Of a DNA stretch of 64,000 bases, positions 56,017 to 64,000 are shown one piece after another. Within the stretch, counting starts at the first letter, position 1. Every line of letters begins with the position of its first letter. The notes under the pieces were generated by a model that made no database searches, was not told the DNA's origin, and saw only the letters and a program-made list of their open reading frames with translations. Made by a program: the position numbers and the translations under genes. The stretch spans positions 248,001-312,000 of the forward strand of contig NZ_CCXR01000001.1 in NCBI RefSeq assembly GCF_000821085.1. Direction: 5' to 3'. The DNA comes from Bacillus sp. B-jedd. Its GTDB lineage: Bacteria; Bacillota; Bacilli; Bacillales; Cytobacillaceae.

Positions 56017-56463
56017 TTGGCTCAATTCGACAGTGAAACTGCGCAAAAGCTAATTAATACATTCATGCAGTTCAGGAAAACTGGCTGGCATACGAAGAAG
56101 ATTGCCGGCTTTAACCCGAGTGAGTTCAAAATGATGGCTGTGATCAAGCAGGGGATGAGTGAAGGGAATGGCGTAATGAAAGTTTCAGAAATTAGCCAGA
56201 AACTCCATGTTACCCCTCCAACTGTCACGCAGCTTATAAATGTCCTGGAAAAGGACGGTTTTGTGGAACGGACAATCGACCCGGATGACAGGCGAGCTGT
56301 AAAAATCAGACTGACTGAAAAGGGATTGGAAGTAACCGACCAGGCAAGAAAGGCATTCCGTGAGAAATTCCTCGGACTCATTGACCATCTTGGTGAGGAA
56401 GACAGCCTAAAGCTTGCTGAACTATTGACGAAAGTAAATGAGTATTTCTTAGACCGTAAGTAA
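56017..56463 (+). CDS. MarR family regulator of the ABC exporter
   Basis: About 148 residues with the MarR fold: FNPSEFKMMAVIKQG, MKVSEISQKLHVTPPTVTQL as the DNA-reading helices and the wing ERTIDPDDRRAVKIRLTEKG. TTG 56017 is chosen because GAGGTGG (56005-56011) is five bases upstream; GTG 56008 lies inside that site. The first exporter gene begins 16 bases after its stop, so the protein probably represses its own operon and responds to an exported compound. Confidence 0.87.
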   Translation: MAQFDSETAQKLINTFMQFRKTGWHTKKIAGFNPSEFKMMAVIKQGMSEGNGVMKVSEISQKLHVTPPTVTQLINVLEKDGFVERTIDPDDRRAVKIRLTEKGLEVTDQARKAFREKFLGLIDHLGEEDSLKLAELLTKVNEYFLDRK

Positions 56464-56479
56464 GAAAGAAGGTATATAC

Positions 56480-58207
56480 ATGAGAAAATTAATGAGATAT
56501 TTAAAACCTTTCGCAATCACAACAGCCGCCGTCCTTGTTCTCGTCTTTCTTCAATCGTTAGCCGAGCTTTATCTGCCGACATTAATGGCCGATATAGTTG
56601 ATAAGGGCGTCGTGAATGGGGATTCGGCGTACATTTGGAAAATAGGCGGCTACATGCTGCTTGTCGCCGCGGGCGGAATGGCATGTTCCATCGCTGCAAG
56701 CTATTACTCGGCCAGAATCGCGTCTGGATTCGGTAGGAATTTGCGAAGTAAAGTATTTTCACATGTCAGCGGCTTTTCGCTGCATGAATTCGACCAGATC
56801 GGTACGTCCTCGCTCATTACCCGGACGACCAATGACATCACCCAAGTCCAGCAAGTGCTGGTCATGATGCTTCGAATGATGGTCATGGCGCCGATGATGT
56901 GCATTGGCGGGATTATCATGGCCGTTTCTAAAGATGCGAAACTGACACTTGTGCTGGCCGTTTCCTTGCCAATTCTTGTTTTGGCCATAGCGATTCTTGC
57001 CAAAAAAGGGCTGCCTTTATTCAAAGCGATGCAGAAAAAGCTTGATAATTTAAACCGGGTCTTGAGGGAGAACCTGACAGGCATCCGTGTTGTTCGTGCT
57101 TTTAACAGGATTGAACATGAGAAAAAACGCTTTGATGTGGCGAATCTCGATTTAACGGAAACAGCCATTAAAGTGAACAAGCTGATGGCCTCACTCATGC
57201 CCATTATGATGATTCTCCTTAACTTGACGACCGTGGCGATTATCTGGTTCGGCGGTATCCGCATTGATAACGGCCATATGCAGGTCGGAGATTTGATGGC
57301 CTTCATTCAATATGCGATGCAAATCATGTTCTCGCTTATCATGGTTTCGATGATGTTCGTGATGATTCCGCGCGCCTCCGTTTCGGCGGGCCGTATAAGT
57401 GAAGTTCTTGGACTGACAGCGGATATAAGCGATCCGGAAAGGCCGATGGAGCCAATGGCCGGACGGGGGCTCGTCGAGTTCAAGGACGTAACTTTCCGTT
57501 ACCCTGGCGCCGAACTCCCGGTCTTGTCGAATATTTCATTTACAATGAGGCCGGGTGAGACGACGGCGGTCATAGGCGGGACTGGTTCCGGCAAGTCGAC
57601 CCTCGTCAATTTGCTGCCGCGATTTTATGATATCGAAACCGGCCAGATTCTCATTGATGGTGTTGATATCCGTGAGATGAAGCAGGAAGACGCCAGGAGC
57701 CGCATTGGCTTTGTTCCACAGCAGGCTGTCCTGTTCTCGGGAACGATTGCCGAAAATATCCGCTTCGGGAAAGAAGACGCCACCGATGAGGAAATCCGCT
57801 ATGCGGCCAAGATTGCCCAGGCGGAGGATTTTATTGAAGAGATGCCGGATGGCTATGATTCTGTCATTTCCCAGGGCGGGACAAATGTTTCCGGCGGACA
57901 AAAGCAAAGGCTGGCGATAGCCAGGGCTCTTGTCAGAAGACCTGAAATCTATGTGTTTGATGACAGTTTTTCAGCCCTTGATTTTAAAACGGATTCGAAG
58001 CTGAGAGAGGCATTGAAAAATGAGACAAAAGACTCTTCGGTGCTAATTGTTGCCCAGCGGGTGAGCACGATCATGGATGCTGACCAGATCATTGTCCTTG
58101 ATGAGGGCGAAATCGCTGGCATCGGCAAACATAAAGAACTGCTGGAGACAAACAAGATTTACCGGGAGATTGTCATGTCGCAGCTTTCCGAGGAGGAGAT
58201 TGCCTGA
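56480..58207 (+). CDS. ABC exporter half-transporter, non-canonical site subunit
   Basis: 575 residues: six-helix exporter domain (about 15-300) and an ATPase domain (about 330-575). Walker A GGTGSGKST near 366-374, signature VSGGQKQR. Walker B ends in YVFDDSFSALD, with Asp495 where the catalytic Glu should be. This is typical of the weak-site partner in heterodimeric multidrug exporters such as BmrC, LmrC or TM287. It ends in TGATG with the next gene, which has an intact site. Confidence 0.9.
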   Translation: MRKLMRYLKPFAITTAAVLVLVFLQSLAELYLPTLMADIVDKGVVNGDSAYIWKIGGYMLLVAAGGMACSIAASYYSARIASGFGRNLRSKVFSHVSGFSLHEFDQIGTSSLITRTTNDITQVQQVLVMMLRMMVMAPMMCIGGIIMAVSKDAKLTLVLAVSLPILVLAIAILAKKGLPLFKAMQKKLDNLNRVLRENLTGIRVVRAFNRIEHEKKRFDVANLDLTETAIKVNKLMASLMPIMMILLNLTTVAIIWFGGIRIDNGHMQVGDLMAFIQYAMQIMFSLIMVSMMFVMIPRASVSAGRISEVLGLTADISDPERPMEPMAGRGLVEFKDVTFRYPGAELPVLSNISFTMRPGETTAVIGGTGSGKSTLVNLLPRFYDIETGQILIDGVDIREMKQEDARSRIGFVPQQAVLFSGTIAENIRFGKEDATDEEIRYAAKIAQAEDFIEEMPDGYDSVISQGGTNVSGGQKQRLAIARALVRRPEIYVFDDSFSALDFKTDSKLREALKNETKDSSVLIVAQRVSTIMDADQIIVLDEGEIAGIGKHKELLETNKIYREIVMSQLSEEEIA

Positions 58208-60081
58208 TGAGCAACGAACGACAAAATCAGAAGCACGGCCCCGGACCCCGAGGTGGATTCGGCCCCGGCGGGATGGGCATGCCAGTCCAGAAGGCAAAGG
58301 ACTTCAAGGGGACATTAAAGAGATTGATGGGCTATTTGAAGCCGTTTAAATTCCAACTCCTGGCCGTACTTCTCACAGCCATCATCAGTACGATTTTTTC
58401 AATCGTCAGCCCGAAAATCATGGGGAAGGCGACAACGAAGCTTTTTGAAGGCCTGATGATGAAAAGGAACCGTGTGCCGGGAGCTGAGATAGATTTCGAA
58501 TATATCGGACACATCATCCTGATCCTGATTGGCCTGTATGTGATCAGTGCCGCCTTCGCCTATCTGATGCAGTATATTATGGCCGGAGTGGCGCAAAAAA
58601 CAGTGTATAGCCTGAGGAAGGAAGTCGAAGCGAAACTTAACCGCCTGCCGCTGAAGTATTTCGATTCACGGACACACGGGGAAGTACTGAGCCGCGCCAT
58701 TAATGACGTCGACAATATCAGTTCAACCCTCCAGCAAAGCCTGACCCAGGCAATCACTTCTTTTGTGACGATTATTGGCGTCATTATCATGATGCTTACC
58801 ATCAGCCCGCTGATGACCCTGATTGTTGTCGCGACCCTGCCGCTCAGTGTGGCCGGTATCGCCAAAATCGCCAAGAAATCACAGCAATACTTTATGGGAC
58901 AGCAAAAGTCGCTTGGCATGCTGAATGGGCATGTGGAAGAAATGTACACCGGCCATAAGATTACGAAAGTATTCGGCCATGAACAGAAATCGCAGGAGAA
59001 GTTTGAAAAGATTAACGAAGAGCTTTATGAGTCCGCGTGGAAAGCCCAGTTTGTTTCGGGCATGATCATGCCGATCATGTCATTTATCAACAACATCGGC
59101 TATGTGCTTGTCTCGGCAGTCGGCGGCATCCTCGTCATGAAAAAGACGATAGAAATCGGTGATATTCAGGCGTTTATCCAATATGCAAGGCAGTTCTCCC
59201 AGCCGGTAGCCCAGACAGCCCAGATTGCGAACATTATCCAGTCGACCATTGCCAGTGCGGAGCGTGTCTTTGAAATTCTCGACGAAACCGAGGAAGTTCC
59301 CGAAGCATCAAATGCTCTTGAACTGCTCGATGCGGAAGGGGAAGTTGAATTCCGCAACGTTTCCTTCGGCTATAAAGAGAATGAAATGTTAATAGAAAAT
59401 ATGAATATCAAAGCCAAACCGGGCCAGAAAGTGGCGATAGTCGGGCCGACGGGCGCCGGCAAAACCACGCTGATCAATTTATTGATGCGTTTCTATGAGG
59501 TCAATTCAGGTGAAATCCTTATCGACGGTGTCAATATCGCCAGCTTGAAGCGGAGCAATCTCAGAAGCCTGTTCGGGATGGTCCTTCAGGATACATGGCT
59601 GTTCAATAGTACCATCAGGGATAATATTGCCTACGGAAAGGAAGGGGCGACGGAAACGGAAATCATTGATGCCGCGAAGGCCGCGAATGCGGACCACTTC
59701 ATCCGGACGCTTCCTGACGGCTATGACACAATCCTGAACGAAGAAGCGTCGAATATTTCCCAGGGACAAAGGCAGCTGCTGACAATTGCCCGGGCAGTCC
59801 TGGCTGATCCTGATATTTTGATTTTGGATGAAGCGACGAGCAGTGTCGATACACGGACAGAAGCCCAAATCCAGAAAGCGATGGATCACTTGATGAAAGG
59901 GCGTACCAGCTTTGTCATCGCCCACAGGCTTTCCACTATCCGGAATGCTGACCTGATCCTTGTCATGAATCATGGGTCAGTCATCGAACAGGGCAGACAT
60001 GAAGAATTACTTGAAAAAGGCGGCTTTTATGCTGATCTGTATAATAGCCAATTTGGCGGCAGCGCAAAAAGCGCAAGCTAA
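58207..60081 (+). CDS. ABC exporter half-transporter, canonical site subunit
   Basis: 624 residues with a Gly/Pro-rich N-terminal extension of about 30 residues (GPGPRGGFGPGGMGMP), six exporter helices and an ATPase domain. Walker A GPTGAGKTT at 413-421, Walker B LILDEATSSVD with Glu542 intact. The signature is ISQGQRQL, with Gln for the second Gly, so the composite site completed by the partner's canonical signature is the active one. The one-base overlap (TGATG) means translational coupling. Likely exports drugs or lipids together with the preceding subunit. Confidence 0.9.
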   Translation: MSNERQNQKHGPGPRGGFGPGGMGMPVQKAKDFKGTLKRLMGYLKPFKFQLLAVLLTAIISTIFSIVSPKIMGKATTKLFEGLMMKRNRVPGAEIDFEYIGHIILILIGLYVISAAFAYLMQYIMAGVAQKTVYSLRKEVEAKLNRLPLKYFDSRTHGEVLSRAINDVDNISSTLQQSLTQAITSFVTIIGVIIMMLTISPLMTLIVVATLPLSVAGIAKIAKKSQQYFMGQQKSLGMLNGHVEEMYTGHKITKVFGHEQKSQEKFEKINEELYESAWKAQFVSGMIMPIMSFINNIGYVLVSAVGGILVMKKTIEIGDIQAFIQYARQFSQPVAQTAQIANIIQSTIASAERVFEILDETEEVPEASNALELLDAEGEVEFRNVSFGYKENEMLIENMNIKAKPGQKVAIVGPTGAGKTTLINLLMRFYEVNSGEILIDGVNIASLKRSNLRSLFGMVLQDTWLFNSTIRDNIAYGKEGATETEIIDAAKAANADHFIRTLPDGYDTILNEEASNISQGQRQLLTIARAVLADPDILILDEATSSVDTRTEAQIQKAMDHLMKGRTSFVIAHRLSTIRNADLILVMNHGSVIEQGRHEELLEKGGFYADLYNSQFGGSAKSAS

Positions 60082-60089
60082 ATTAAAAT

Positions 60090-60126
60090 GGCAGTTCCCG
60101 TATTTTCTGCGGGAACTGCTTTTTTG
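60090..60126 (+). terminator. Intrinsic terminator after the ABC exporter operon
   Basis: GCAGTTCCCG (60091-60100) pairs with CGGGAACTGC (60110-60119), then TTTTTT. Confidence 0.8.
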
Positions 60127-60142
60127 GTAATTTATTGAAAAA

Positions 60143-60361
60143 TATATAGGTTAAACAAAATTATGACTCCATTAAATAAGAATAGCTGGTTGATTGGAGC
60201 TCAGGCATGTAGACTCCTGCGGGACGTAGCAGCATGTGGAGACCCCACAGGCGGTAACGCCGAGGAGGCTCCACTGGTGCCCCGCGGAAAGCGAAATGCC
60301 CGGAGCGGAAATCAGCCACCCCTTATCAGTTTAAATGCCAATCTTTATTTCAACCTATATA
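60143..60361. repeat. MITE-like element, copy C (219 bp, 13-bp terminal inverted repeats)
   Basis: TATATAGGTTAAA (60143-60155) and TTCAACCTATATA (60349-60361) are inverted repeats at 12 of 13 positions. The inner GC-rich element runs from GCTGGTTGATTGGAGC (60185) to GGAGCGGAAATCAGCC (about 60318) and folds on itself through CTCCTGCGGG, CGCCGAGGAGGCTCC and CCCCGCGGAAAGCG. The first 34 or so bases of the inner element are the same as in copy A. No coding frame. It makes up most of the 60082-60475 gap. Confidence 0.65.
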
Positions 60362-60371
60362 AAAAAGATGG

Positions 60372-60400
60372 TTGTTCAATTAAAATTTTAGTGTTATAAT
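60372..60400 (+). promoter_or_regulatory. Sigma-A promoter of the amino acid ABC importer operon
   Basis: TTGTTC (60372-60377), 17-base spacer, TATAAT (60395-60400), 76 bases before the first gene. It starts right beside the end of MITE-like copy C. Confidence 0.6.
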
Positions 60401-60475
60401 CTGATAGTGTGATAATATGGTAACGCACTAAAGCGTTTTAACAAAAATAAAACTAACAAAAGGGTGGTAAGATTG

Positions 60476-61258
60476 ATGAAACGTCTTGGGATGGTAGTCT
60501 TTTTAATTTCTGCACTGTTTATGGTACTGACTGGATGTTCGGGCAGCTCGACTTCCGGCAAGGGGAAAGGCGATACACTCGTCATTGGAATTGATGATAA
60601 ATTTGCGCCGATGGGTTTCCGTGATGAAAACAACAAATTAGTCGGCTTCGATATTGATTATGCGAAAGCGGCAGCAGAGCAAATGGGCATGAAGGCAAAA
60701 TTCCAGCCAATCGACTGGAAAACAAAAGAGTCCGAACTGAGCAGCGGACGGATTGACCTGATTTGGAACGGTTACACTATTACCGATGACCGGAAGAAGA
60801 AAGTTCTTTTTACAAAACCATATCTTGAAAATGCCCAAGTGGTCGTCACTTTAGCTGATTCGAAAATTGGCAAGCTTGCAGATCTTGAAGGCAAGGTAGT
60901 CGGATTGCAATCACTATCTTCAGCGTCTGACGCGCTTGATGCCAACCCGGTAAAATCCAAAGTAAAAGACGTCACAGAGTTTGCCGACAATGTCATGGCG
61001 CTTAATGATCTGAAGAGCGGACGTCTTGATGCGGTAGTCATTGATGAAGTGGTCATTGATTACTACATGACAAAAGAAGAAGGCACCTTTAAAGTCCTTG
61101 ATGAAGCACTCGCTCCCGAGCAATACGGAATCGGCGTGAAAAAAGGAAATGAAGAATTGCTTGAAAAGCTCCAAAAAGCCCTCGATAAAATGAACGAGAA
61201 CGGCAAAGCCGCCGAAGTTTCAAACAAGTGGTTCGGGGAAGATAAGATACTAAAATAA
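60476..61258 (+). CDS. Polar amino acid ABC importer, binding lipoprotein
   Basis: 260 residues. Lipoprotein signal ending LTGC with Cys21. The mature domain, LVIGIDDKFAPMGFRDENNK with VGFDIDYAKAAAEQMG, the segment LIWNGYTITDDRKKKV and the late NKWFGEDKI, is a family 3 solute-binding protein for amino acids such as Gln, Glu, Arg or cystine. ATG 60476 follows AAAGGGTGG; the GTG at 60464 overlaps that site. It is followed by a hairpin and then permease and ATPase genes. Confidence 0.9.
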   Translation: MKRLGMVVFLISALFMVLTGCSGSSTSGKGKGDTLVIGIDDKFAPMGFRDENNKLVGFDIDYAKAAAEQMGMKAKFQPIDWKTKESELSSGRIDLIWNGYTITDDRKKKVLFTKPYLENAQVVVTLADSKIGKLADLEGKVVGLQSLSSASDALDANPVKSKVKDVTEFADNVMALNDLKSGRLDAVVIDEVVIDYYMTKEEGTFKVLDEALAPEQYGIGVKKGNEELLEKLQKALDKMNENGKAAEVSNKWFGEDKILK

Positions 61259-61277
61259 TAGCTGAACGATAAACAGG

Positions 61278-61307
61278 ACAGGAGTTCCTATTGGAACCCT
61301 GTTTTGT
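61278..61307 (+). terminator. Internal hairpin between binding protein and permease genes
   Basis: ACAGGAGTTCC (61278-61288) pairs, with one bulge, with GGAACCCTGT (61293-61302), then TTTTG. Such partial terminators usually give more binding protein than permease. Confidence 0.6.
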
Positions 61308-61334
61308 TTCGCTTTTACCTACGGAGGAATTCCT

Positions 61335-61994
61335 ATGTCTCTCGACTATATTATTTCCATCAGCGGACCGATGCTTGAAGGCGCAAAAATGACGATCCTG
61401 CTCTTTTTCATTGCCATCATCGCATCCATCCCGCTCGGTTTTTTGCTGACGCTGGCGGTGAAAAGCAGCTTCAGGCCGCTGTCCTGGCTGGCGCAGGGAT
61501 ATATTTATGTGATGCGCGGAACGCCGCTTTTGCTCCAGCTGCTGTTCATCTGCTTTGGGCTGCCGATGATTCCCGTTATCGGGGAATATTTGGTGCTCGA
61601 CAGATTCGTTGCGGCTTCTTTGGGCTTTGTGCTGAACTATGCGGCTTATTTTGCAGAGATTTTCCGGGGCGGCCTGCTGGCGATCGATAAAGGCCAATAT
61701 GAGGCTTCGCAGGTGCTTGGCCTGAACAAATGGCAGACAACCGTCCGTGTCATCCTGCCGCAAATGTTCCGCATCGCCCTGCCGGCGGTAGCGAACGAAT
61801 CGGTCACGCTTGTGAAAGACACAGCACTTCTATATGCGGTAGCGGTCCCTGAATTGCTGCACTTTGCCCAGACGGCCGTGAACAGGGATTTTACAATTGC
61901 TCCATTTTTCGTCGCAGGCATCATTTATCTGGCCATGACACTCGTTTTGACAGCTTTCTTTAAATGGGTTGAGCGGCGCTTTAAATTTATATAG
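61335..61994 (+). CDS. Polar amino acid ABC importer, permease
   Basis: 219 residues with about five helices. The HisM/GlnP-type marks are GAKMTILLFFIAIIASIPLG, YVMRGTPLLLQLLFICFGLP (the MRGTPLLVQ motif) and the EAA loop YEASQVLGLNKWQTTVRVIL. It forms a homodimeric channel energised by the ATPase encoded 15 bases downstream. GGAGG precedes ATG 61335. Confidence 0.92.
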   Translation: MSLDYIISISGPMLEGAKMTILLFFIAIIASIPLGFLLTLAVKSSFRPLSWLAQGYIYVMRGTPLLLQLLFICFGLPMIPVIGEYLVLDRFVAASLGFVLNYAAYFAEIFRGGLLAIDKGQYEASQVLGLNKWQTTVRVILPQMFRIALPAVANESVTLVKDTALLYAVAVPELLHFAQTAVNRDFTIAPFFVAGIIYLAMTLVLTAFFKWVERRFKFI

Positions 61995-62009
61995 AAAGGG
62001 GTGGGGAAA

Positions 62010-62756
62010 ATGGCTATGATTGAAGTAAACAATCTGAAAAAGTCTTTCGGCCCTGTCGAAGTATTGAAGGATATTTCCTTTCAAGTAAATAAAAATGAAG
62101 TCATTGCGGTCATCGGGCCTTCCGGTTCCGGCAAAAGCACGATGCTCCGCAGCCTCGTCCAGCTTGAGAAAGTGGAGGGCGGCAGTATTGCGATAGAGGG
62201 AGAATACCTCGTCAAGGACGGGAATTACCCGAGCCAGCAGGAAACTAGAAGGATTGCCTCGAAAATGGGCATGGTGTTCCAGCATTTTAACCTGTTTCCT
62301 CACCTCACGGTTAAACAGAACCTTGAACTGGCGCCTAAACTCGTCAAGAAGGAAGCTTCGGAAGGATTGGGAAGCAGGACAGGGGAACTCCTTGCAAAAA
62401 TCGGCCTCACGAGCCATCTGAATGCCTACCCGGCCAATCTGTCGGGAGGACAGAAACAGCGGGTAGCGATTGCCCGGGCTCTCATGATGGATCCGGAAAT
62501 CCTTCTCTTTGATGAGCCGACCTCCGCGCTCGATCCCGAACTAACAGGCGAGGTGCTCCAGGTGATGAAGAAGCTCGCCGAGGAGCGTATGACGATGATT
62601 GTCGTGACGCACGAAATGGGCTTTGCACGCGAAGTGGCCGACCGGGTTGTTTTCATGGATAACGGCGAAATCATCGAATCAGGCTTGCCATCAGAAATTT
62701 TCACAAACCCGCGCAATGAGCGGACGAAAGCATTTTTGACGCGGAGCCTGAAATAA
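62010..62756 (+). CDS. Polar amino acid ABC importer, ATP-binding protein
   Basis: 248 residues of the GlnQ/HisP type. Walker [11 protein letters not shown]-loop [20 protein letters not shown], signature [19 protein letters not shown], Walker [15 protein letters not shown] and switch [19 protein letters not shown] 62010 is used with AAAGGGGTGGGG upstream; GTG 62001 lies within that site. Third gene of the operon, with a methyltransferase gene 15 bases later that may be co-transcribed. Confidence 0.92.
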   Translation: MAMIEVNNLKKSFGPVEVLKDISFQVNKNEVIAVIGPSGSGKSTMLRSLVQLEKVEGGSIAIEGEYLVKDGNYPSQQETRRIASKMGMVFQHFNLFPHLTVKQNLELAPKLVKKEASEGLGSRTGELLAKIGLTSHLNAYPANLSGGQKQRVAIARALMMDPEILLFDEPTSALDPELTGEVLQVMKKLAEERMTMIVVTHEMGFAREVADRVVFMDNGEIIESGLPSEIFTNPRNERTKAFLTRSLK

Positions 62757-62771
62757 AGGAAGAGATGTCAT

Positions 62772-63380
62772 TTGGATATGGAACGCTATCAAGACGCCTT
62801 GCTGAATATAAAGACAGTCGGCAGCCAGAAAGGCTTTTTAAAGTCGATTCATTACCACCCTTATGAGCCGACTCCGTACGAAGCCTTGGAAGTCCTATTT
62901 TCCGAATATCAGCTTTCAAGCAGGGACCGGCTTGTCGATATTGGCTGCGGCAAGGGCAGGCTGGCGTTCTATGCCAATTATTTATTTAATGCCAGCGCTG
63001 TTGGCATTGAAATGAATGAGATTTTTTGGCATGAAGCAATGGGAAATTTAAACGGATACCTGGCCAAGATGAAGAAGCGCCAAGGCAAGATCTCTTTTCA
63101 ATGCTGCCTGGCTGAGGAATATGAAATTCAGCCGGATGATAACCGGTTTTATTTTTTCAATCCGTTCACTCTCGCTATTTTTGCAAAAGTGGCCAACCGG
63201 ATCCTCGAGTCTGTTGAGAAGAATCCTAGGGAAATAGACATAATTCTTTATTATCCCTCCCTGGACTATATGCAGTTCCTTGAGTTTCAAACGCCATTTG
63301 AACTTGTCCGCAATATTCCGCTGCCAAGGCTGGCCGAGAAAAATAGCAACGAACGATTTCTTGTATACCAATTGAGATAG
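62772..63380 (+). CDS. Class I SAM-dependent methyltransferase-like protein
   Basis: 202 residues. SAM-binding motif I LVDIGCGKGRLAFYAN near residues 54-69, and an acidic residue ending strand 2 in AVGIEMNEIFW. A motif IV-like FYFFNPFTL follows. The substrate is unknown; the start HYHPYEPTPYEALEVLF suggests a DOT1- or protein-type acceptor fold, but this is weak. TTG 62772 fits GGAAGAG at seven bases; ATG 62778 is possible. It may belong to the amino acid importer operon by proximity only. Confidence 0.75.
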   Translation: MDMERYQDALLNIKTVGSQKGFLKSIHYHPYEPTPYEALEVLFSEYQLSSRDRLVDIGCGKGRLAFYANYLFNASAVGIEMNEIFWHEAMGNLNGYLAKMKKRQGKISFQCCLAEEYEIQPDDNRFYFFNPFTLAIFAKVANRILESVEKNPREIDIILYYPSLDYMQFLEFQTPFELVRNIPLPRLAEKNSNERFLVYQLR

Positions 63381-63393
63381 CTCAGTTTATTCA

Positions 63394-63420
63394 AACACTC
63401 CAATTTCGGAGTGTTTTTTG
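63394..63420 (+). terminator. Intrinsic terminator after the methyltransferase gene
   Basis: AACACTCC (63394-63401) pairs with GGAGTGTT (63408-63415), followed by T's. Confidence 0.8.
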
Positions 63421-63579
63421 CTGTTCGCGTTCTAAATCAATCGGAACATCTGACGACTGCTTTTATTAGAAAAAAGGCTGCATATTTGTAAAGTCGATGG
63501 TTTCGATTAATTATGGAGGTTTTTTGTTCAATTAATTGGGGAATTTGATACTATCTCAATTTTCAGACACCCGAAAAGC

Positions 63580-63606
63580 AAAAAAAGCCTCCCGAATCAG
63601 GAGGCA
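63580..63606 (-). terminator. Terminator of the CoA-disulfide reductase gene
   Basis: On the minus strand GCCTCC pairs with GGGAGGC and runs into TTTTTTT, just after the stop of the gene at 63617. Confidence 0.75.
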
Positions 63607-63616
63607 TTCGCAATTT

Positions 63617-64000
63617 TTACTCTTTAACAGGTTTTCCACAGTTAGTCGCGGCCGCATCGTACACAGAGGAGTAAGTCTTATAGCCGCCGTCGAGGTTTTT
63701 CACCTTGATGCCGTGCTGTTCAAGGATTCTCGCGGCAAGATAGCCGCGCAGACCTACCTGGCATGATACATAAATTGTTTCATTCTTCGGAAGCTCGACG
63801 GCGCGCTCGCGAAGTTCGTTCAGCGGGATGCAAGTGGAGCCTTTAATAAATCCTCTTTCCCGTTCTGCGTGTTCACGAACATCTATAAGCATGCCTCCGC
63901 CAGCGACGATTTCATCAATTTCATGCCATTGGACTGTTTCCACGAGGCCGTCGGCAATATTGACCGCGGCATAGCCCGCGATATTGACCGGGTCCTTCGC
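63617..64000 (-). CDS. cdr: CoA-disulfide reductase, C-terminal rhodanese part (5' end outside window)
   Basis: The frame is open to the window edge; 127 codons are visible. It begins AKDPVNIAGYAAVNIADGLV, the typical end of the FAD/NAD-linked reductase part (the SAKDPVN motif). A rhodanese domain follows: MLIDVREHAERERGFIKGST, PLNELRERAVELP, and the active-site Cys in YVSCQVGLRGYLAARILEQHG. Reductases with this fused rhodanese domain reduce CoA disulfide, persulfides or polysulfides with NADH/NADPH. The GTG at 63943 is internal and not a start. The main catalytic part cannot be judged from here. Confidence 0.88.
   Translation of the reverse strand, partial: AKDPVNIAGYAAVNIADGLVETVQWHEIDEIVAGGGMLIDVREHAERERGFIKGSTCIPLNELRERAVELPKNETIYVSCQVGLRGYLAARILEQHGIKVKNLDGGYKTYSSVYDAAATNCGKPVKE

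Noticed and set aside
61089..61763. Minus-strand 224-codon frame
   Set aside because: It is antisense to the amino acid permease and the binding protein end, with low-complexity charged composition.

Overview
The window looks like chromosomal DNA of a Bacillaceae species (Bacillus or a close relative) of moderate GC. The grounds are strong AAGGAGG-type ribosome binding sites with frequent TTG and GTG starts, sigma-A promoters, short intrinsic terminators after most units, GlpP-type antitermination leaders with a CcpA (cre) box, a thermolysin-type protease, HelD, a NamZ-type muropeptide enzyme and an interspersed repeat of Bacillaceae type. No rRNA, tRNA, CRISPR array, complete insertion sequence or prophage was seen.

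Layout. 1-9.9 kb: the end of a tandem AAA ATPase gene, a DUF2156 protein, a small membrane protein, helD, a possible small RNA, a 52-bp tandem-repeat leader before a DUF4256 gene, and two unrecognised membrane-anchored proteins. 10-15.6 kb: a MITE-like repeat, a SEC-C/TPR protein with an AAA ATPase, a one-polypeptide sigma/anti-sigma/sensor fusion, and a YgbA-type protein. 15.8-26 kb: DUF2306 protein, M4 protease, Na+/H+ antiporter, UDG-like protein, DedA, luciferase-like monooxygenase, NCS2 purine permease and a Rieske oxygenase.

27-31.25 kb: an AT-rich insert with a small secreted protein (bacteriocin-like) and an ABC exporter. It lies between the Rieske gene and a second, truncated copy of the Rieske 3' end. 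That second copy is fused to 20 bp of the permease gene, so it is the scar of a duplicated permease-Rieske locus. 31.7-36.7 kb: AmiE-like and NamZ wall-recycling genes, a 44-codon peptide, a 20-bp repeat array, and selO. 36.7-46.6 kb: ECF sigma/DUF4179 anti-sigma pair, LysE exporter, potABCD, a second ECF sigma/RskA anti-sigma pair with a lipoprotein upstream, a composite repeat and an AcfC-like binding protein.

46.8-64 kb: a MarR gene with an FtsH paralogue; the glycerol regulon glpP-glpFK-glpD with two leader terminators; an amino-acid permease; a MarR gene with a heterodimeric ABC exporter; a second MITE-like repeat; a polar amino-acid ABC importer; a methyltransferase; and the end of a CoA-disulfide reductase gene on the minus strand.

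Two loci stand out. One is the sigma-zinc finger-membrane-DUF4179 fusion at 12.2-14.3 kb, which has a split counterpart at 36.8-38.6 kb in the same window. The other is the exporter and secreted-protein insert at 27-31 kb. All functions are read from sequence motifs and context; no database search was run.
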